Positions 26,097 to 35,808 are shown, counted from the stretch's first letter. The stretch is DNA of 64,000 bases from Salinimicrobium profundisediminis (GCF_026241755.1 NZ_JAPJDA010000010.1:2233-66232), one strand, 5' to 3'. Made by a program: numbers and translations. Notes: generated by a model from the sequence alone, not told the origin.

Positions 26097-26252
26097 ATAC
26101 AAACTGTGCGGTTACAAAATCTCCTTACCTGTCAAAAAGGGCATTTATAAACAATCTTTTGTAATGAAAAATTGGTAAGAAATGATACAGCTTATATATC
26201 ATTTTTCAGCATTCTTAAACAAGAAATTTTGCGGTGTAACCCGAACAAAAAA

Positions 26253-26274
26253 AGGCTGTCTTTTCAGACAGCCT
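26253..26274 (-). terminator. Intrinsic terminator of the susC-susD operon
   Basis: AGGCTGTCT and AGACAGCCT form a 9-bp stem with a 4-nt loop. On the minus strand it is followed by a seven-T run. It lies 29 nt beyond the susD stop. Confidence 0.9.
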
Positions 26275-26303
26275 CTTTAGCTTTTGATATTCAATATTTA
26301 TTC

Positions 26304-28244
26304 TTAATAACCCGGGTTCTGGTATACTCCTGTATCCCCTTCCATTGCGTCAATTTGACCTTGAGGGATGGGACGTAAGTAGTGGAATGGCTGAATATCC
26401 CGATTTATGGTTTGAGCATTATGATCTCCATAATCACTACCCGCAATACGGTAGGTTGAAGCCAATTCTTCCCATGTTTGGGTACGAATAAGATCATACC
26501 AGCGATATCCCTCCCCAAAATATTCTCTGGACCTTTCTGCCAGGATGTAGTAAATATCTATTTCTGCCGGAGTTTCAGAAATAAGTTCGTTGCTGAAATC
26601 TGCTATTTTAGGCTCTCCTGCATTATTATCCCATCTCCAAACTCCTGCTCTTGCTCTAATCACATTGATCAATTCTCTTGCAGACATTCCTGTAGCATTA
26701 GCGCCTTTTACAGCAGCTTCAGCAGCAATAAAATATAGTTCAGAGAATTTAGCGATGTTAAAAGGCCTGGTACTGGCAGCATTTGGTTGACCAAGACCAT
26801 CTCCTGTATTAGTGCGGTATGGACCTAATTTCCATAGTCCAGGATAGGTTCTTCTACTAATATCCTGCGGGCCTATAACAAAATCTGATCTTCCCGGCAA
26901 CACACCTGCACCAATGTTACTTTTTCCCTGTCCATCAGGATAATCAATTGCAGCATCAGGCTGCTCGTCCAGGAAAGTCAGGATTGCGTCTCCCGGTTCC
27001 ACCGGAAGTCCATTGGCATTATATAACACATCCTGCTCTACCCCACCTTTTGGCCAGTTTCCACGATAGGTTGTGGTAAAAGTTCCATCATAGCGGGAGT
27101 CCTGGGTTTTATCTGCAAAAGTTTGAGTAATAGCGCCAATAGTTGGTGCCATCCTGGTCCATGGACGACCAAGATCCTGAGAATCTTCTCTTTGTACCGA
27201 ACTCACGGTTTCACTCCAGTTAGGGTCTTTTGCGCTGCGAATAACGGTATAGTTCCAGGTCATCATCCAACCAGCAAAATTTTCGGGAGCTCCACCACCA
27301 CTATAGGTTAGACTGGCTCCGTTATAATACTCACTGGTTTCAGTATGATCTGCATAAAGTAAGATCTCACTATTCCTGTCGTTCTCAGCATTATTTACGT
27401 CATAGTAGGTAGGCTGAAGCCCAAAAGGTCCGGGATTATTGATCGCTGTTGTTGCAACGTCATAAGCTTGCTGGAAATACCACTGCGCATCATGACCGTC
27501 GGGATCTGTGCGGCTGGTTTCGGGGTAGGTAGGAATATTATTTGGATTCTCTAACCACCATCCATAAGTTAAATAAGCTTTAGCTAAATACAACCTGGCA
27601 ACAGTTTTAGTTGCTCCGCCGGTAACTCTGGGAAATTCAGGAAGGTTTTCAACTGCGCCAAGAAGATCGGGAAATATAGCCCTGGTATAAACTTCGGGAA
27701 CTGTATTTCTTGTAGATGTTCTCGTAGGGTTGGTATTGAAAGTAAGTTCTCCAGCTCCAAGGTCTAACGGCACACCTCCAAAGGTCTGGACCAGCAAAAA
27801 GTAATCAAACCCTCTAAAGAATCTTGCTTCGGCCGTAAGTTCATCAGATATTCCTACTGCCTCGGCATTTTCGATGACCCCGTTAGCAGTGTTGATATTT
27901 GAAAAGGATATATTCCAAATTGCATCGGCCCGGCTATCTTCAGGAGTAATATTCCCCTGTCCCGAAAGATCCATTACCAGGAAGTTTTGATCTGCACTCT
28001 GGGCATAAGTTACTTCATCTGTACCCGTTAAAGTAGTATTATAGTAATATGCCTGTCCATAAATATATCTCAAATGAGCATACATAGAGGTCAACCCTCC
28101 CAACACTCCGGTTTCAGTTTTAAAGAAACCTGGTTCATAAGTGCTTCTTGGCGTCTCTTCAAGAATATCTTCTGAACAGGAAACCAGAAGCATAGCCAAC
28201 ACAAGAGTGGTTATAACAGAAGTTTTTAAACGAATATTTTTCAT
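26304..28244 (-). CDS. SusD-family glycan-binding outer-membrane lipoprotein
   Basis: This is the cell-surface partner that lids the SusC channel and binds xylan oligosaccharides. The 646-aa protein has a lipoprotein signal with Cys23 (LLVSCSED). It also has the conserved N-terminal ETPRSTYEPGFF segment, the helical TPR-like core (TARAEARFFRGFDYF-like region near 140, KTVARLYLAKAYLTYG) and the C-terminal RSREYFGEGYRWYDLIRT with YLRPIPQGQID. It lies 10 nt after susC and ends before a terminator. Xylan specificity comes from the surrounding genes. Confidence 0.95.
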   Translation of the reverse strand: MKNIRLKTSVITTLVLAMLLVSCSEDILEETPRSTYEPGFFKTETGVLGGLTSMYAHLRYIYGQAYYYNTTLTGTDEVTYAQSADQNFLVMDLSGQGNITPEDSRADAIWNISFSNINTANGVIENAEAVGISDELTAEARFFRGFDYFLLVQTFGGVPLDLGAGELTFNTNPTRTSTRNTVPEVYTRAIFPDLLGAVENLPEFPRVTGGATKTVARLYLAKAYLTYGWWLENPNNIPTYPETSRTDPDGHDAQWYFQQAYDVATTAINNPGPFGLQPTYYDVNNAENDRNSEILLYADHTETSEYYNGASLTYSGGGAPENFAGWMMTWNYTVIRSAKDPNWSETVSSVQREDSQDLGRPWTRMAPTIGAITQTFADKTQDSRYDGTFTTTYRGNWPKGGVEQDVLYNANGLPVEPGDAILTFLDEQPDAAIDYPDGQGKSNIGAGVLPGRSDFVIGPQDISRRTYPGLWKLGPYRTNTGDGLGQPNAASTRPFNIAKFSELYFIAAEAAVKGANATGMSARELINVIRARAGVWRWDNNAGEPKIADFSNELISETPAEIDIYYILAERSREYFGEGYRWYDLIRTQTWEELASTYRIAGSDYGDHNAQTINRDIQPFHYLRPIPQGQIDAMEGDTGVYQNPGY

Positions 28245-28254
28245 AATAATTTTT

Positions 28255-31200
28255 TTAAAAAGTTAAGTTCACACCTAATAGGTAATTCCTCGTAGCGGGA
28301 GTGTTTGTCCCAATGGTAAGAAGCCTGCTTGGGTAACCTGCTACCGCTGAATTCTGATCTCCATAAGAGTTGGTCACCGGATCCATTCCCGATTCATCAT
28401 AATAAGGTGAAAATAGTACAAAAGCATTCTGAACAGTACCATAAAGTCTAAGATCCTTAAATCCAAGATCACCTATTGTTTCTTTATCAAAATTATATCC
28501 CAGCGTAAGAGTACGTATCTTCAAATATGAAGCATCAAAATATCCCAGTGTAGAACCATATTTTGGGTTATCACCACTGGTTACTCCTCCCGGTTTTGGA
28601 TACCTGGCTCCTGTATTTTCTGGTGTCCAGTAATCAACATCCACATTACCGCGACGACCATTAAGCATATTCAAATAACCTGAAGATCCATACAGGGTAC
28701 TAATAAGTACACCTCCAGACTGGAATGCACCTACTGCAGTAAAATCGAAATTTTTGTAGGCGAGACGAGTATTGAAACCTCCCTGAAAATCGGGGTTTAC
28801 ATCAATTACCTTTCTATCATCTGGACCAATTTGCCTCACCGGTACACCATTGGCATCATATTCCCCGGTATACCTTACCTTGATCATCCCAACATTTCCT
28901 CCTGGTTCCAATATATCCAGATAAGGATCATCTTCCTGCCAAAGCCCAATACGCTCATAGTCATAGATCACATTAATAGGATGACCTTCAAACCAGTTAT
29001 TACTTACATCCTGAGAAGTTCCTGAAGCAAGGGCCACAAGCTCATTCTCATTAGAATACAGGTTAAGGCCTGCCTCCCAGCTAAAGCCATCGGGGTTATC
29101 GAAAATTACCCCATTAAGAGAAAGTTCAAATCCCTTGTTTTGGGTCTCACCAATGTTGGCAGTATAACTTCCTACCCCAGAAGTACCCGGAAGTACTACA
29201 TTGTAAAGGATGTCATTGGTGTTTGTAATATAGTATTCTGCAGTACCCGTAAGTCTATAATTAAGTAATGAAAAGTCTACTCCAAAGTTATACGTTGTAG
29301 AGTATTCCCATCCCAGTTCAGGGTTGGGAAGCTGAGAAACATAATATCCCACTGCATAATTATCGGGTCCAAAATTATATGGTCTTGTGGCCAATAGCCC
29401 TAAAGTGGAATAAGGATCTACCGCCTGGTTTGAAGTTTCTCCATAACCCGCACGAATCTTAAGAGAGTTCATCCATTCCACATTTTCCATAAATGCTTCG
29501 TTGCCAAGATTCCAACCAACAGAAACTGCCGGGTAGGTATGCCATTTATGACCTTCAGCAAGCCTGGAAGAACCGTCTGAACGCAATGTAGCAGACAACA
29601 TGTACTTGTTCTCATACTCGTACATTATCCTACCCATATAGGACATTAAACCGCTTCGGTAGTAGCCCTGATTAGCAGGATCTATAATGATCTCATCTGT
29701 TGCCTGACCTAAATTATAGAACTGAAACTGATCTGTAGGAATTCCAAGGGCAGCAATACTAGAACTATTAAATTTAGTTTCTTCTGTAGAATATAGACCT
29801 ACTACGTTTATTCTGTGACTATCGTTAAAAGTACGGTCATAGGTCACTAAATTTTCCACTAAGTAACGGGTAGTAATGGAATTATTAATAGAAGCGTTTG
29901 AAAGTGTACTTTCTGAAACACTAAAAACTCCTTCTCCGGTATAGCTTCCACCATGCGTACTCCTGTAATTAAGACCCAGGTTAATTCTGTATTTCAACCC
30001 TTCAACACCAGGAATTTCAAGCTCTCCAAAAAAGTTATTGAAGGTTCCAAATTCTCTGGATTGATCTATCCAGGAATCGCCAAGGTTTTCAATGCTTTTT
30101 CTGGTACGTACCCACATATCATCTGCAGCCAGGCTTATTACTCTTTTTAAAGAGCCATCTTCATTATATGGACTGGCAATTGGGGAAGCAGCCAAAACAT
30201 CATAGATCCCCAGGTTCATTCCGTTTCTTACCGAATAATTATTGTTGGTACTAAACCCAACCTTTATGTAATCTCCAATCTCCTGGCTAAGAGTTCCATT
30301 AAAAGATATTCGCTCAAAGTACTGTTCGGGTAGAACAGCTGCATCTTTAGTGTAACCAAGACTGGCATTATAGCTTCCGCTTTCTGTACCTCCAGAAACA
30401 CCAAGGTTATGATTGGTAATAAGACTGTTTTCATACATAAGGTCCTGCCAGTCGGTATTTACATCATCCATCTCATCTGCACCATTTTCATATTGGTTAG
30501 CAGCTTCACGCAGGGCTACCAACTCAGGCCCACTCATCATAGGATATTCCCCAAACACCGTCTTCACACCATAAAAAGCATCATAGCTAAATTGCGCAGC
30601 CTGCCCCTGTCTCCCGGTATTAGTTGTAATGATCACAACCCCGTTAGCACCCCTGGATCCATAAATCGCTGTTGCCGAAGCATCTTTAAGAATATCCATA
30701 CTTTGAATATCATTAGGGTTTATGTCATTTAGAGATCCTGCAAAAGGCACACCGTTAAGCACGATCAATGGATCATTGCTGGCAGTTAATGAACGTGTTC
30801 CCCGAATACGAATTTGCTGTGGAGCACCAGGCTGGGAAGAAGTTTGTGCAAGCTCTACCCCGGGAAGTCTCCCCTGTAAAGCTTCAGAAATATTAGCAGA
30901 AGGAATATCTCGTAATTCTTCCCCGCCAATTGAGGAAACAGAACCGGTTACTGCCTCTCTACGCTGAGTTCCATATCCAATTACAACTACCTCTTCCAGG
31001 GCTTCTGTATCTTCCTGCAGAACTATATCGATTTCGTTGCGGCCATTAATATTGACCATTTGGGTGGCGAACCCCACATATGAATACACCAGCACTCCGT
31101 TAGATGGCACATCCTCTATCACATATTCTCCATCAAAGTCGGTTGTTACACCCCGGGAGGTTCCCTGAAGCAGAACAGTAACCCCGGGTAAAGGCCCTAC

Positions 31201-31326
31201 TTCATCTGTTACTGTTCCCGAAACCGTTATGTTTTGAGCGGTTGCGGCACAAGTCATCATTACTGTTAATATTAGTAATAGACTTTTCCAGGAACGTTTT
31301 CCTTTTAATAGTAATACTTCCTTCAT
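28255..31326 (-). CDS. SusC-family TonB-dependent outer-membrane transporter
   Basis: The 1,023-aa receptor has a signal peptide ending ATAQ. A carboxypeptidase-regulatory-like domain follows (about 33-110; SGTVTDEVGPLPGVTVLLQG). Next come the TonB box/plug start (EEVVVIGYGTQRREAVTGS), the plug with NPNDIQSMDILKDASATAIYGSRGANGVV, and a 22-strand barrel ending in an aromatic residue (LLGVNLTF). It imports large xylo-oligosaccharides across the outer membrane, powered by TonB. The divergent region upstream holds operator 2 and a predicted promoter. Confidence 0.96.
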   Translation of the reverse strand: MKEVLLLKGKRSWKSLLLILTVMMTCAATAQNITVSGTVTDEVGPLPGVTVLLQGTSRGVTTDFDGEYVIEDVPSNGVLVYSYVGFATQMVNINGRNEIDIVLQEDTEALEEVVVIGYGTQRREAVTGSVSSIGGEELRDIPSANISEALQGRLPGVELAQTSSQPGAPQQIRIRGTRSLTASNDPLIVLNGVPFAGSLNDINPNDIQSMDILKDASATAIYGSRGANGVVIITTNTGRQGQAAQFSYDAFYGVKTVFGEYPMMSGPELVALREAANQYENGADEMDDVNTDWQDLMYENSLITNHNLGVSGGTESGSYNASLGYTKDAAVLPEQYFERISFNGTLSQEIGDYIKVGFSTNNNYSVRNGMNLGIYDVLAASPIASPYNEDGSLKRVISLAADDMWVRTRKSIENLGDSWIDQSREFGTFNNFFGELEIPGVEGLKYRINLGLNYRSTHGGSYTGEGVFSVSESTLSNASINNSITTRYLVENLVTYDRTFNDSHRINVVGLYSTEETKFNSSSIAALGIPTDQFQFYNLGQATDEIIIDPANQGYYRSGLMSYMGRIMYEYENKYMLSATLRSDGSSRLAEGHKWHTYPAVSVGWNLGNEAFMENVEWMNSLKIRAGYGETSNQAVDPYSTLGLLATRPYNFGPDNYAVGYYVSQLPNPELGWEYSTTYNFGVDFSLLNYRLTGTAEYYITNTNDILYNVVLPGTSGVGSYTANIGETQNKGFELSLNGVIFDNPDGFSWEAGLNLYSNENELVALASGTSQDVSNNWFEGHPINVIYDYERIGLWQEDDPYLDILEPGGNVGMIKVRYTGEYDANGVPVRQIGPDDRKVIDVNPDFQGGFNTRLAYKNFDFTAVGAFQSGGVLISTLYGSSGYLNMLNGRRGNVDVDYWTPENTGARYPKPGGVTSGDNPKYGSTLGYFDASYLKIRTLTLGYNFDKETIGDLGFKDLRLYGTVQNAFVLFSPYYDESGMDPVTNSYGDQNSAVAGYPSRLLTIGTNTPATRNYLLGVNLTF

Positions 31327-31394
31327 GTTGTCATAGTTTAAAAAAAATTAAGAACGATTATATTGGTTAATTAGCTGTTAAGCTTTCATAAGGA

Positions 31395-31424
31395 TAAATA
31401 TACGTATTTTATCAATTTACGCAA
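31395..31424 (-). promoter_or_regulatory. Predicted susC promoter
   Basis: On the minus strand TTG (complement of 31422-31424, inside operator 2) is followed after 19 nt by TATATTTA (complement of 31395-31402), one mismatch from TAnnTTTG. A LacI protein bound at operator 2 would cover the -33 element. Confidence 0.5.
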
Positions 31425-31434
31425 TCGGTTGCGT
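31419..31434. promoter_or_regulatory. LacI-type operator 2
   Basis: ACGCAATCGGTTGCGT is identical to operator 1 at 15793 and is extended here by TTT on the left and AAA on the right, giving a longer palindrome. It lies between divergent susC and the GH43 gene. Confidence 0.82.
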
Positions 31435-31528
31435 AAAAAATAAGTTAAATTTCTTTCCCGCTGTCATAATGCCCGCCTGTAAATATTCAATTACCTGTTT
31501 ACCAGATAATTGATAAACTTCAAAATTT

Positions 31529-31544
31529 ACGAATACGATTGATT
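31529..31544. promoter_or_regulatory. Possible weak second LacI-type site before the GH43 gene
   Basis: ACGAATACGATTGATT matches ten of sixteen positions of the strong operator, including the central CG and TTG. It lies about 67 nt before the GH43 start. Support is by similarity only. Confidence 0.3.
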
Positions 31545-31610
31545 TTATTTTGTTATTTTAGCATAAAGCTTCTTTAACAAAAATTTTAATTAAACAGTAA
31601 ATTTTTCCTA

Positions 31611-32732
31611 ATGCAAAGACATTTATCCACAATCAAGAAACTGGCTTATCCGCTATTCACAGTTTTATTACTTACGGGATGTAAGAATGAAAATAACAAT
31701 CAGCAGGTTGAAGAAATTAATGAGGAAACCAATGACACCATTCCTGAATTTGCTTCAGAACCACTGGTAAAAGATAATTATACTGCCGATCCCTCTGCAC
31801 ACGTATTCGAAGGCAAAATATATGTTTATCCTTCCCATGACTGGGATTCAGGAATACCTGAAGATGATACGGGTGCTCATTTCAACATGAAAGACTACCA
31901 CGTTTATTCTATGGATAGTGTAGGTGGCGAAGTTACAGATCACGGTAAAGTGTTAGATGTGGAAGATGTAAAATGGGCTTCCCGACAAATGTGGGCACCA
32001 GACGCTGCTGAAAAAGATGGTAAATACTACCTCTATTTCCCTGCAAAAGACGAAAATGACATCTTTAGAATTGGTGTTGCTGTTGGGGATTCCCCTGCCG
32101 GCCCGTTTGAACCACAAGATGAACCTATTGCAAACAGCTATAGTATAGATCCTGCAGTTTATAAAGATACTGACGGAGCCTATTATATGTATGTTGGTGG
32201 AATTTGGGGAGGACAGCTACAACGCTACCGCAATAATGAATACCAGGGAGAAGAAGATGTGTATCCTGCAGATGACGAACCTGCTCTTATGCCAAAAATT
32301 GCCCGTATGAGTGATGATATGCTTGGATTTGCTGAAGAACTACGTGATGTACAGATCCTTGATAAAGAAGGTAACCCACTTACCACAGGTGATAATGAAA
32401 GGAGATTCTTTGAAGCAGCATGGGTTCATAAATATAATGACACCTACTATTTCTCCTATTCAACCGGAGACACTCATAACATTGCTTATGCAACAGGAGA
32501 TAGCCCTTATGGCCCCTTCACTTATCAGGGTGTGGTCCTTGAGCCTGTATTGGGATGGACAAACCACCACTCCATTGTAGAATATAATGGTAAATGGTAT
32601 TTGTTCTATCACGACAGTTCTCTTTCTGGCGGAAAGACTTACTTAAGAAGTATGAAGGTAGCAGAATTAAAACATAATGAAGATGGAAGCATTGAAACCA
32701 TCAGCGCTTATGCCAATGAAAATGCAGAGTAA
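31611..32732 (+). CDS. GH43 glycosidase (beta-xylosidase/alpha-L-arabinofuranosidase type), lipoprotein
   Basis: The 373-aa five-bladed beta-propeller enzyme has a lipoprotein signal with Cys24 (LLTGC). The GH43 catalytic triad is visible: base D60 (NYTADPSAH), pKa-modulating D180 (YSIDPAV) and acid E268 (RFFEAAWVHKY). Family members cleave xylose or arabinose from arabinoxylan oligosaccharides, and I cannot separate the two from sequence. It lies divergent from susC under operator 2 and is followed 10 nt later by an acetylesterase gene. Confidence 0.92.
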   Translation: MQRHLSTIKKLAYPLFTVLLLTGCKNENNNQQVEEINEETNDTIPEFASEPLVKDNYTADPSAHVFEGKIYVYPSHDWDSGIPEDDTGAHFNMKDYHVYSMDSVGGEVTDHGKVLDVEDVKWASRQMWAPDAAEKDGKYYLYFPAKDENDIFRIGVAVGDSPAGPFEPQDEPIANSYSIDPAVYKDTDGAYYMYVGGIWGGQLQRYRNNEYQGEEDVYPADDEPALMPKIARMSDDMLGFAEELRDVQILDKEGNPLTTGDNERRFFEAAWVHKYNDTYYFSYSTGDTHNIAYATGDSPYGPFTYQGVVLEPVLGWTNHHSIVEYNGKWYLFYHDSSLSGGKTYLRSMKVAELKHNEDGSIETISAYANENAE

Positions 32733-32737
32733 CCTTC

Positions 32738-32755
32738 CAAAAATGACATTTTTCA
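32738..32755. repeat. Interspersed palindrome copy holding the esterase start codon
   Basis: CAAAAATGACATTTTTCA is a good copy of the window-wide palindrome. Its central ATG is the probable start codon of the SASA esterase. Confidence 0.65.
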
Positions 32756-34683
32756 GAACTTTTCTTGCGCTGTTAATTTTCAGCAGTTGTTCCATTGCAG
32801 TTTTTGGGCAGGTAAAATTACCCAGGCTCATTAATGACGGAATGGTTCTTCAGCGAAATAGTGAAGTAAAAATATGGGGATGGGCTTCTAAACAGGAGCC
32901 CATTTCAATTTTATTCCTGGGCAAAGAATACGAAACAGTTGCAGATTCCGAAGGGAAATGGTCAATTTCACTAGACGATCTAAAAGCCGGAGGCCCTTTT
33001 GAAATGAAAATCAAAGGCAACAATACAATCCAGCTAAAAGATATTTATATTGGGGATGTATGGCTTGCCTCGGGACAATCAAATATGGAGCTCCCAATGT
33101 CTCGCGTTGCACCTTTATACCCAGAGGAAATTGCAACAGCATCCAATGAAGCCATCCGCTATTTTGAAGTCCCTAAAACCTATAATTTCAATGAAGCCAA
33201 AGAAGATATTGAAGGTGGGGAATGGATCCCGGTTGCTTCAAACACTATTGAAAAATTATCTGCAGTAGGTTATTTCTTCGCCAAAGACCTTTACGAAGAA
33301 TATAATATACCCATTGGCATAATTAACTCGGCACTTGGAGGCTCTCCTGCGGAAGCCTGGATAAGTGAAGATGCACTAAAAGAATTCCCTGAGCATTACA
33401 GGGAAGCGATCAGGTTCCAAAGTGAAGATCTACGAGATAGCATTGCAACTGCCGATCAAACCCGTATAAGAAATTGGTACAGCGAAACCCAAAAGAAGGA
33501 TGTAGGCCTTAAAGAGAACTGGAAAGCAGCAAATCTCGACGACTCTTCCTGGAAAACTATGGATATTCCCGGTTATTGGGCCGAAACAGATCTTGGTCCT
33601 AAAAATGGGGTTGTATGGTTTAGAAAGACAGTTGATCTTAAGGAAGACCAGGCTCAAGGAGCGGCTAAACTCATATTAGGACGTATCGTAGATGCGGATT
33701 CAGTATTCGTAAATGGAAAATTTGTGGGCAATACCACCTATCAATATCCACCACGACGTTATGAAATTCCAGAAGGTGTATTAAAAGCCGGGGAGAACAC
33801 CATTAGCATTCGTATTATAAATGAAGGGGGACGTGGAGGTTTTGTAGAAGAGAAAGAATACAAACTCATTACAGGAGAAGAAGAGATAGACCTTACCGGC
33901 ACCTGGAAGTTTAAACTTGGAGCCGAAATGCCACGTTTACGGGGGCAAACCTACATCCGGTGGAAACCTCTTGGGCTGTACAATGCCATGATCAATCCTT
34001 TAATTGATTATTCCATAAAAGGGGTGATTTGGTACCAGGGAGAATCCAATGCAGATACCCCGGGAGAATATCAGGCTCTTATGACTACGCTCATTAAAGA
34101 CTGGAGAAACAAATGGAATAAGGAAAATCTACCTTTTCTTTATGTTCAACTCGCCAACTTCATGGGAACCAAAGATCAACCGGCAGATAGTCACTGGGCG
34201 AGATTAAGAGATGCCCAGTTAAAAACCCTGACTGTACCTCACACCGGAATGGCTGTTGCCATAGATGTGGGAGAGTCGAATGACATCCACCCTTTAAACA
34301 AAAAAGATGTGGGAGAGAGACTGGCAAGAGCGGCAAAAAAGGTGGCTTATGGGGAAGATATAGTTCCTGCAGGTCCTTTATATAAGTCCTTTTCAAAAGA
34401 AGGAGATTCTATAGTGATCTCTTTTGAAAATGTAGGAGATGGCCTGGTATCCAAAAATGGCAAATCCCTGTCCTATTTTTCCATTGCCGGAAAAGATCGA
34501 GAATTCAAATGGGCGCAGGCTGAAATCAGGGGAGATAAGATCGTGGTATATCACCCCGAAATTAAAGATCCCGTAGCAGTCCGTTACGCCTGGGCAGATA
34601 ACCCGGAAGGTGCAAACCTCTACAATAAAGATGGTTTACCTGCATCTCCTTTTAGAACCGATGACTGGGAGTTTGCTCAATAA
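32743..34683 (+). CDS. SASA-type carbohydrate acetylesterase (sialate O-acetylesterase-like; probable acetylxylan esterase)
   Basis: This 646-aa SGNH-fold esterase probably removes O-acetyl groups from xylan. I chose the ATG at 32743 because it follows the GH43 stop and begins a signal peptide (MTFFRTFLALLIFSSCSIAVFGQ); an upstream in-frame ATG at 32677 would overlap the GH43 gene. The nucleophile is S113 in ASGQSNMELP. IWYQGESNA and DIHPLNKKDVGERLA supply the other conserved blocks and the catalytic His. Between these blocks sits a GH2-like jelly-roll insertion (about residues 265-390; SSWKTMDIPGYW, GVVWFRKTVDL, VFVNGKFVG). This layout is known in the sialate esterase family. Sialic acid is unlikely here given the neighbours. 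Confidence 0.87.
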   Translation: MTFFRTFLALLIFSSCSIAVFGQVKLPRLINDGMVLQRNSEVKIWGWASKQEPISILFLGKEYETVADSEGKWSISLDDLKAGGPFEMKIKGNNTIQLKDIYIGDVWLASGQSNMELPMSRVAPLYPEEIATASNEAIRYFEVPKTYNFNEAKEDIEGGEWIPVASNTIEKLSAVGYFFAKDLYEEYNIPIGIINSALGGSPAEAWISEDALKEFPEHYREAIRFQSEDLRDSIATADQTRIRNWYSETQKKDVGLKENWKAANLDDSSWKTMDIPGYWAETDLGPKNGVVWFRKTVDLKEDQAQGAAKLILGRIVDADSVFVNGKFVGNTTYQYPPRRYEIPEGVLKAGENTISIRIINEGGRGGFVEEKEYKLITGEEEIDLTGTWKFKLGAEMPRLRGQTYIRWKPLGLYNAMINPLIDYSIKGVIWYQGESNADTPGEYQALMTTLIKDWRNKWNKENLPFLYVQLANFMGTKDQPADSHWARLRDAQLKTLTVPHTGMAVAIDVGESNDIHPLNKKDVGERLARAAKKVAYGEDIVPAGPLYKSFSKEGDSIVISFENVGDGLVSKNGKSLSYFSIAGKDREFKWAQAEIRGDKIVVYHPEIKDPVAVRYAWADNPEGANLYNKDGLPASPFRTDDWEFAQ

Positions 34684-34704
34684 GATATAGCAATCCTCAA
34701 AATT

Positions 34705-34749
34705 ACAAGACCATCATTAGAGAATCCTGTTTCTCAATGATGGTCTTGT
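34705..34749. terminator. Bidirectional terminator between the esterase and aldo/keto reductase genes
   Basis: ACAAGACCATCATT pairs with AATGATGGTCTTGT, extended by AGAA/TTCT near the loop. It lies between two convergent stops (34683 and 34833). T-rich stretches follow on both strands, more clearly on the minus strand. Confidence 0.75.
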
Positions 34750-34832
34750 GCTTTAGAAATGAATTAGCCCTGTATTTAAAAGGCAATAAAGTTGATTTGT
34801 TACCTAATGAAATACACCTTTAGAAAAATCCT

Positions 34833-35681
34833 TTAACTATTTCTGAAGTGGTCCATGAAGTCATCGGGGTGTGCGCCTGTTCGTTCTTCCCTGTCTAAGG
34901 CATCTATTCGTCGCATATTTTCTTCAGAAATCTCGAAATCAAAAACATCTGCGTTCTCAAAAATGCGGTTTCTGTGAACACTTTTTGGAATGGTTACCAC
35001 TCCTTTCTGAAGGTCCCAACGTATAACCAGTTGAGCAACAGTCTTTCCATATTTTTTAGCAAGCTCCTTCAGGAGAGGATTTTTAAAGACTTCTCCTCTC
35101 ATTAAAGGCGACCAGGCTTCATATTGGATTTGGCTCCGTTTGCAAAAATCGATCAATGACTGCTGTACCAGCCTGGGGTGGAATTCATTTTGCAGAACCA
35201 TAGGCTTTATGCTGCAATCATTCAAAATGTCCTTCAGTTGATGTTCCAGAAAGTTTGAAACACCTATAGCTTTCACTTTTCCTTCAGAATACAACTTTTC
35301 CAGGGCTTTCCAGGTTTCAACATATTTTCCCGGCACCGGCCAGTGTATCAGATAAAGATCAATGTAATCGAGTCCCAGCTTCTCCAGAGATTTGTCAAAA
35401 GCTTTAAGCGTTTCTTCAAAACCCTGATCATCATTCCACACCTTGGTGGTGACAAAGATCTCTTCACGGGGGATTTTCGAACTTTTAATAGCTTCCCCTA
35501 CCCCACTTTCGTTCTCGTAAAAAGATGCAGTATCTATATGCCTGTACCCGGCGTCTAGCGCATGATGTACAGACTCAATGACCTCACTGCCTTCTTTGGC
35601 CTTATAAACTCCAAGTCCAAGGACCGGCATAGTAACGCCATTATGTAAGGTGGTAGTTCCATTTATATTTCCAATATCCAT
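34833..35681 (-). CDS. Aldo/keto reductase (2,5-diketo-D-gluconate reductase type)
   Basis: The 282-aa TIM-barrel reductase has the tetrad D50 and Y55 (HIDTASFYENE), K80 (VTTKVWND) and H113 (LIHWPVPG), and the AKR signature GVSNFLEHQL. It belongs to the short AKR group with DkgA-like enzymes. As the last gene of the leftward pentose operon it may reduce a sugar or a furanic aldehyde. The substrate cannot be read from the sequence. Confidence 0.87.
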   Translation of the reverse strand: MDIGNINGTTTLHNGVTMPVLGLGVYKAKEGSEVIESVHHALDAGYRHIDTASFYENESGVGEAIKSSKIPREEIFVTTKVWNDDQGFEETLKAFDKSLEKLGLDYIDLYLIHWPVPGKYVETWKALEKLYSEGKVKAIGVSNFLEHQLKDILNDCSIKPMVLQNEFHPRLVQQSLIDFCKRSQIQYEAWSPLMRGEVFKNPLLKELAKKYGKTVAQLVIRWDLQKGVVTIPKSVHRNRIFENADVFDFEISEENMRRIDALDREERTGAHPDDFMDHFRNS

Positions 35682-35715
35682 TGTATCTCTTTTACATCTT
35701 CAAATTAATAGCACT

Positions 35716-35733
35716 CAAAAATGGCATTTTTCA
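35716..35733. repeat. Interspersed palindrome copy, intergenic
   Basis: CAAAAATGGCATTTTTCA lies in the 127-bp gap between galM and the downstream aldo/keto reductase gene. Confidence 0.7.
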
Positions 35734-35808
35734 ACCTCTTTTCTGAAACTTCTTTACCAGAATAATCAAATACTTCAGAAAAACAAAGCTGAAGATCTAT
35801 ACCCCAGC

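Noticed and set aside
32677-32742. Upstream in-frame ATG for the SASA esterase
   Set aside because: It would overlap the end of the GH43 gene and put 22 residues without signal-peptide character before a good signal peptide. The ATG at 32743 is preferred.
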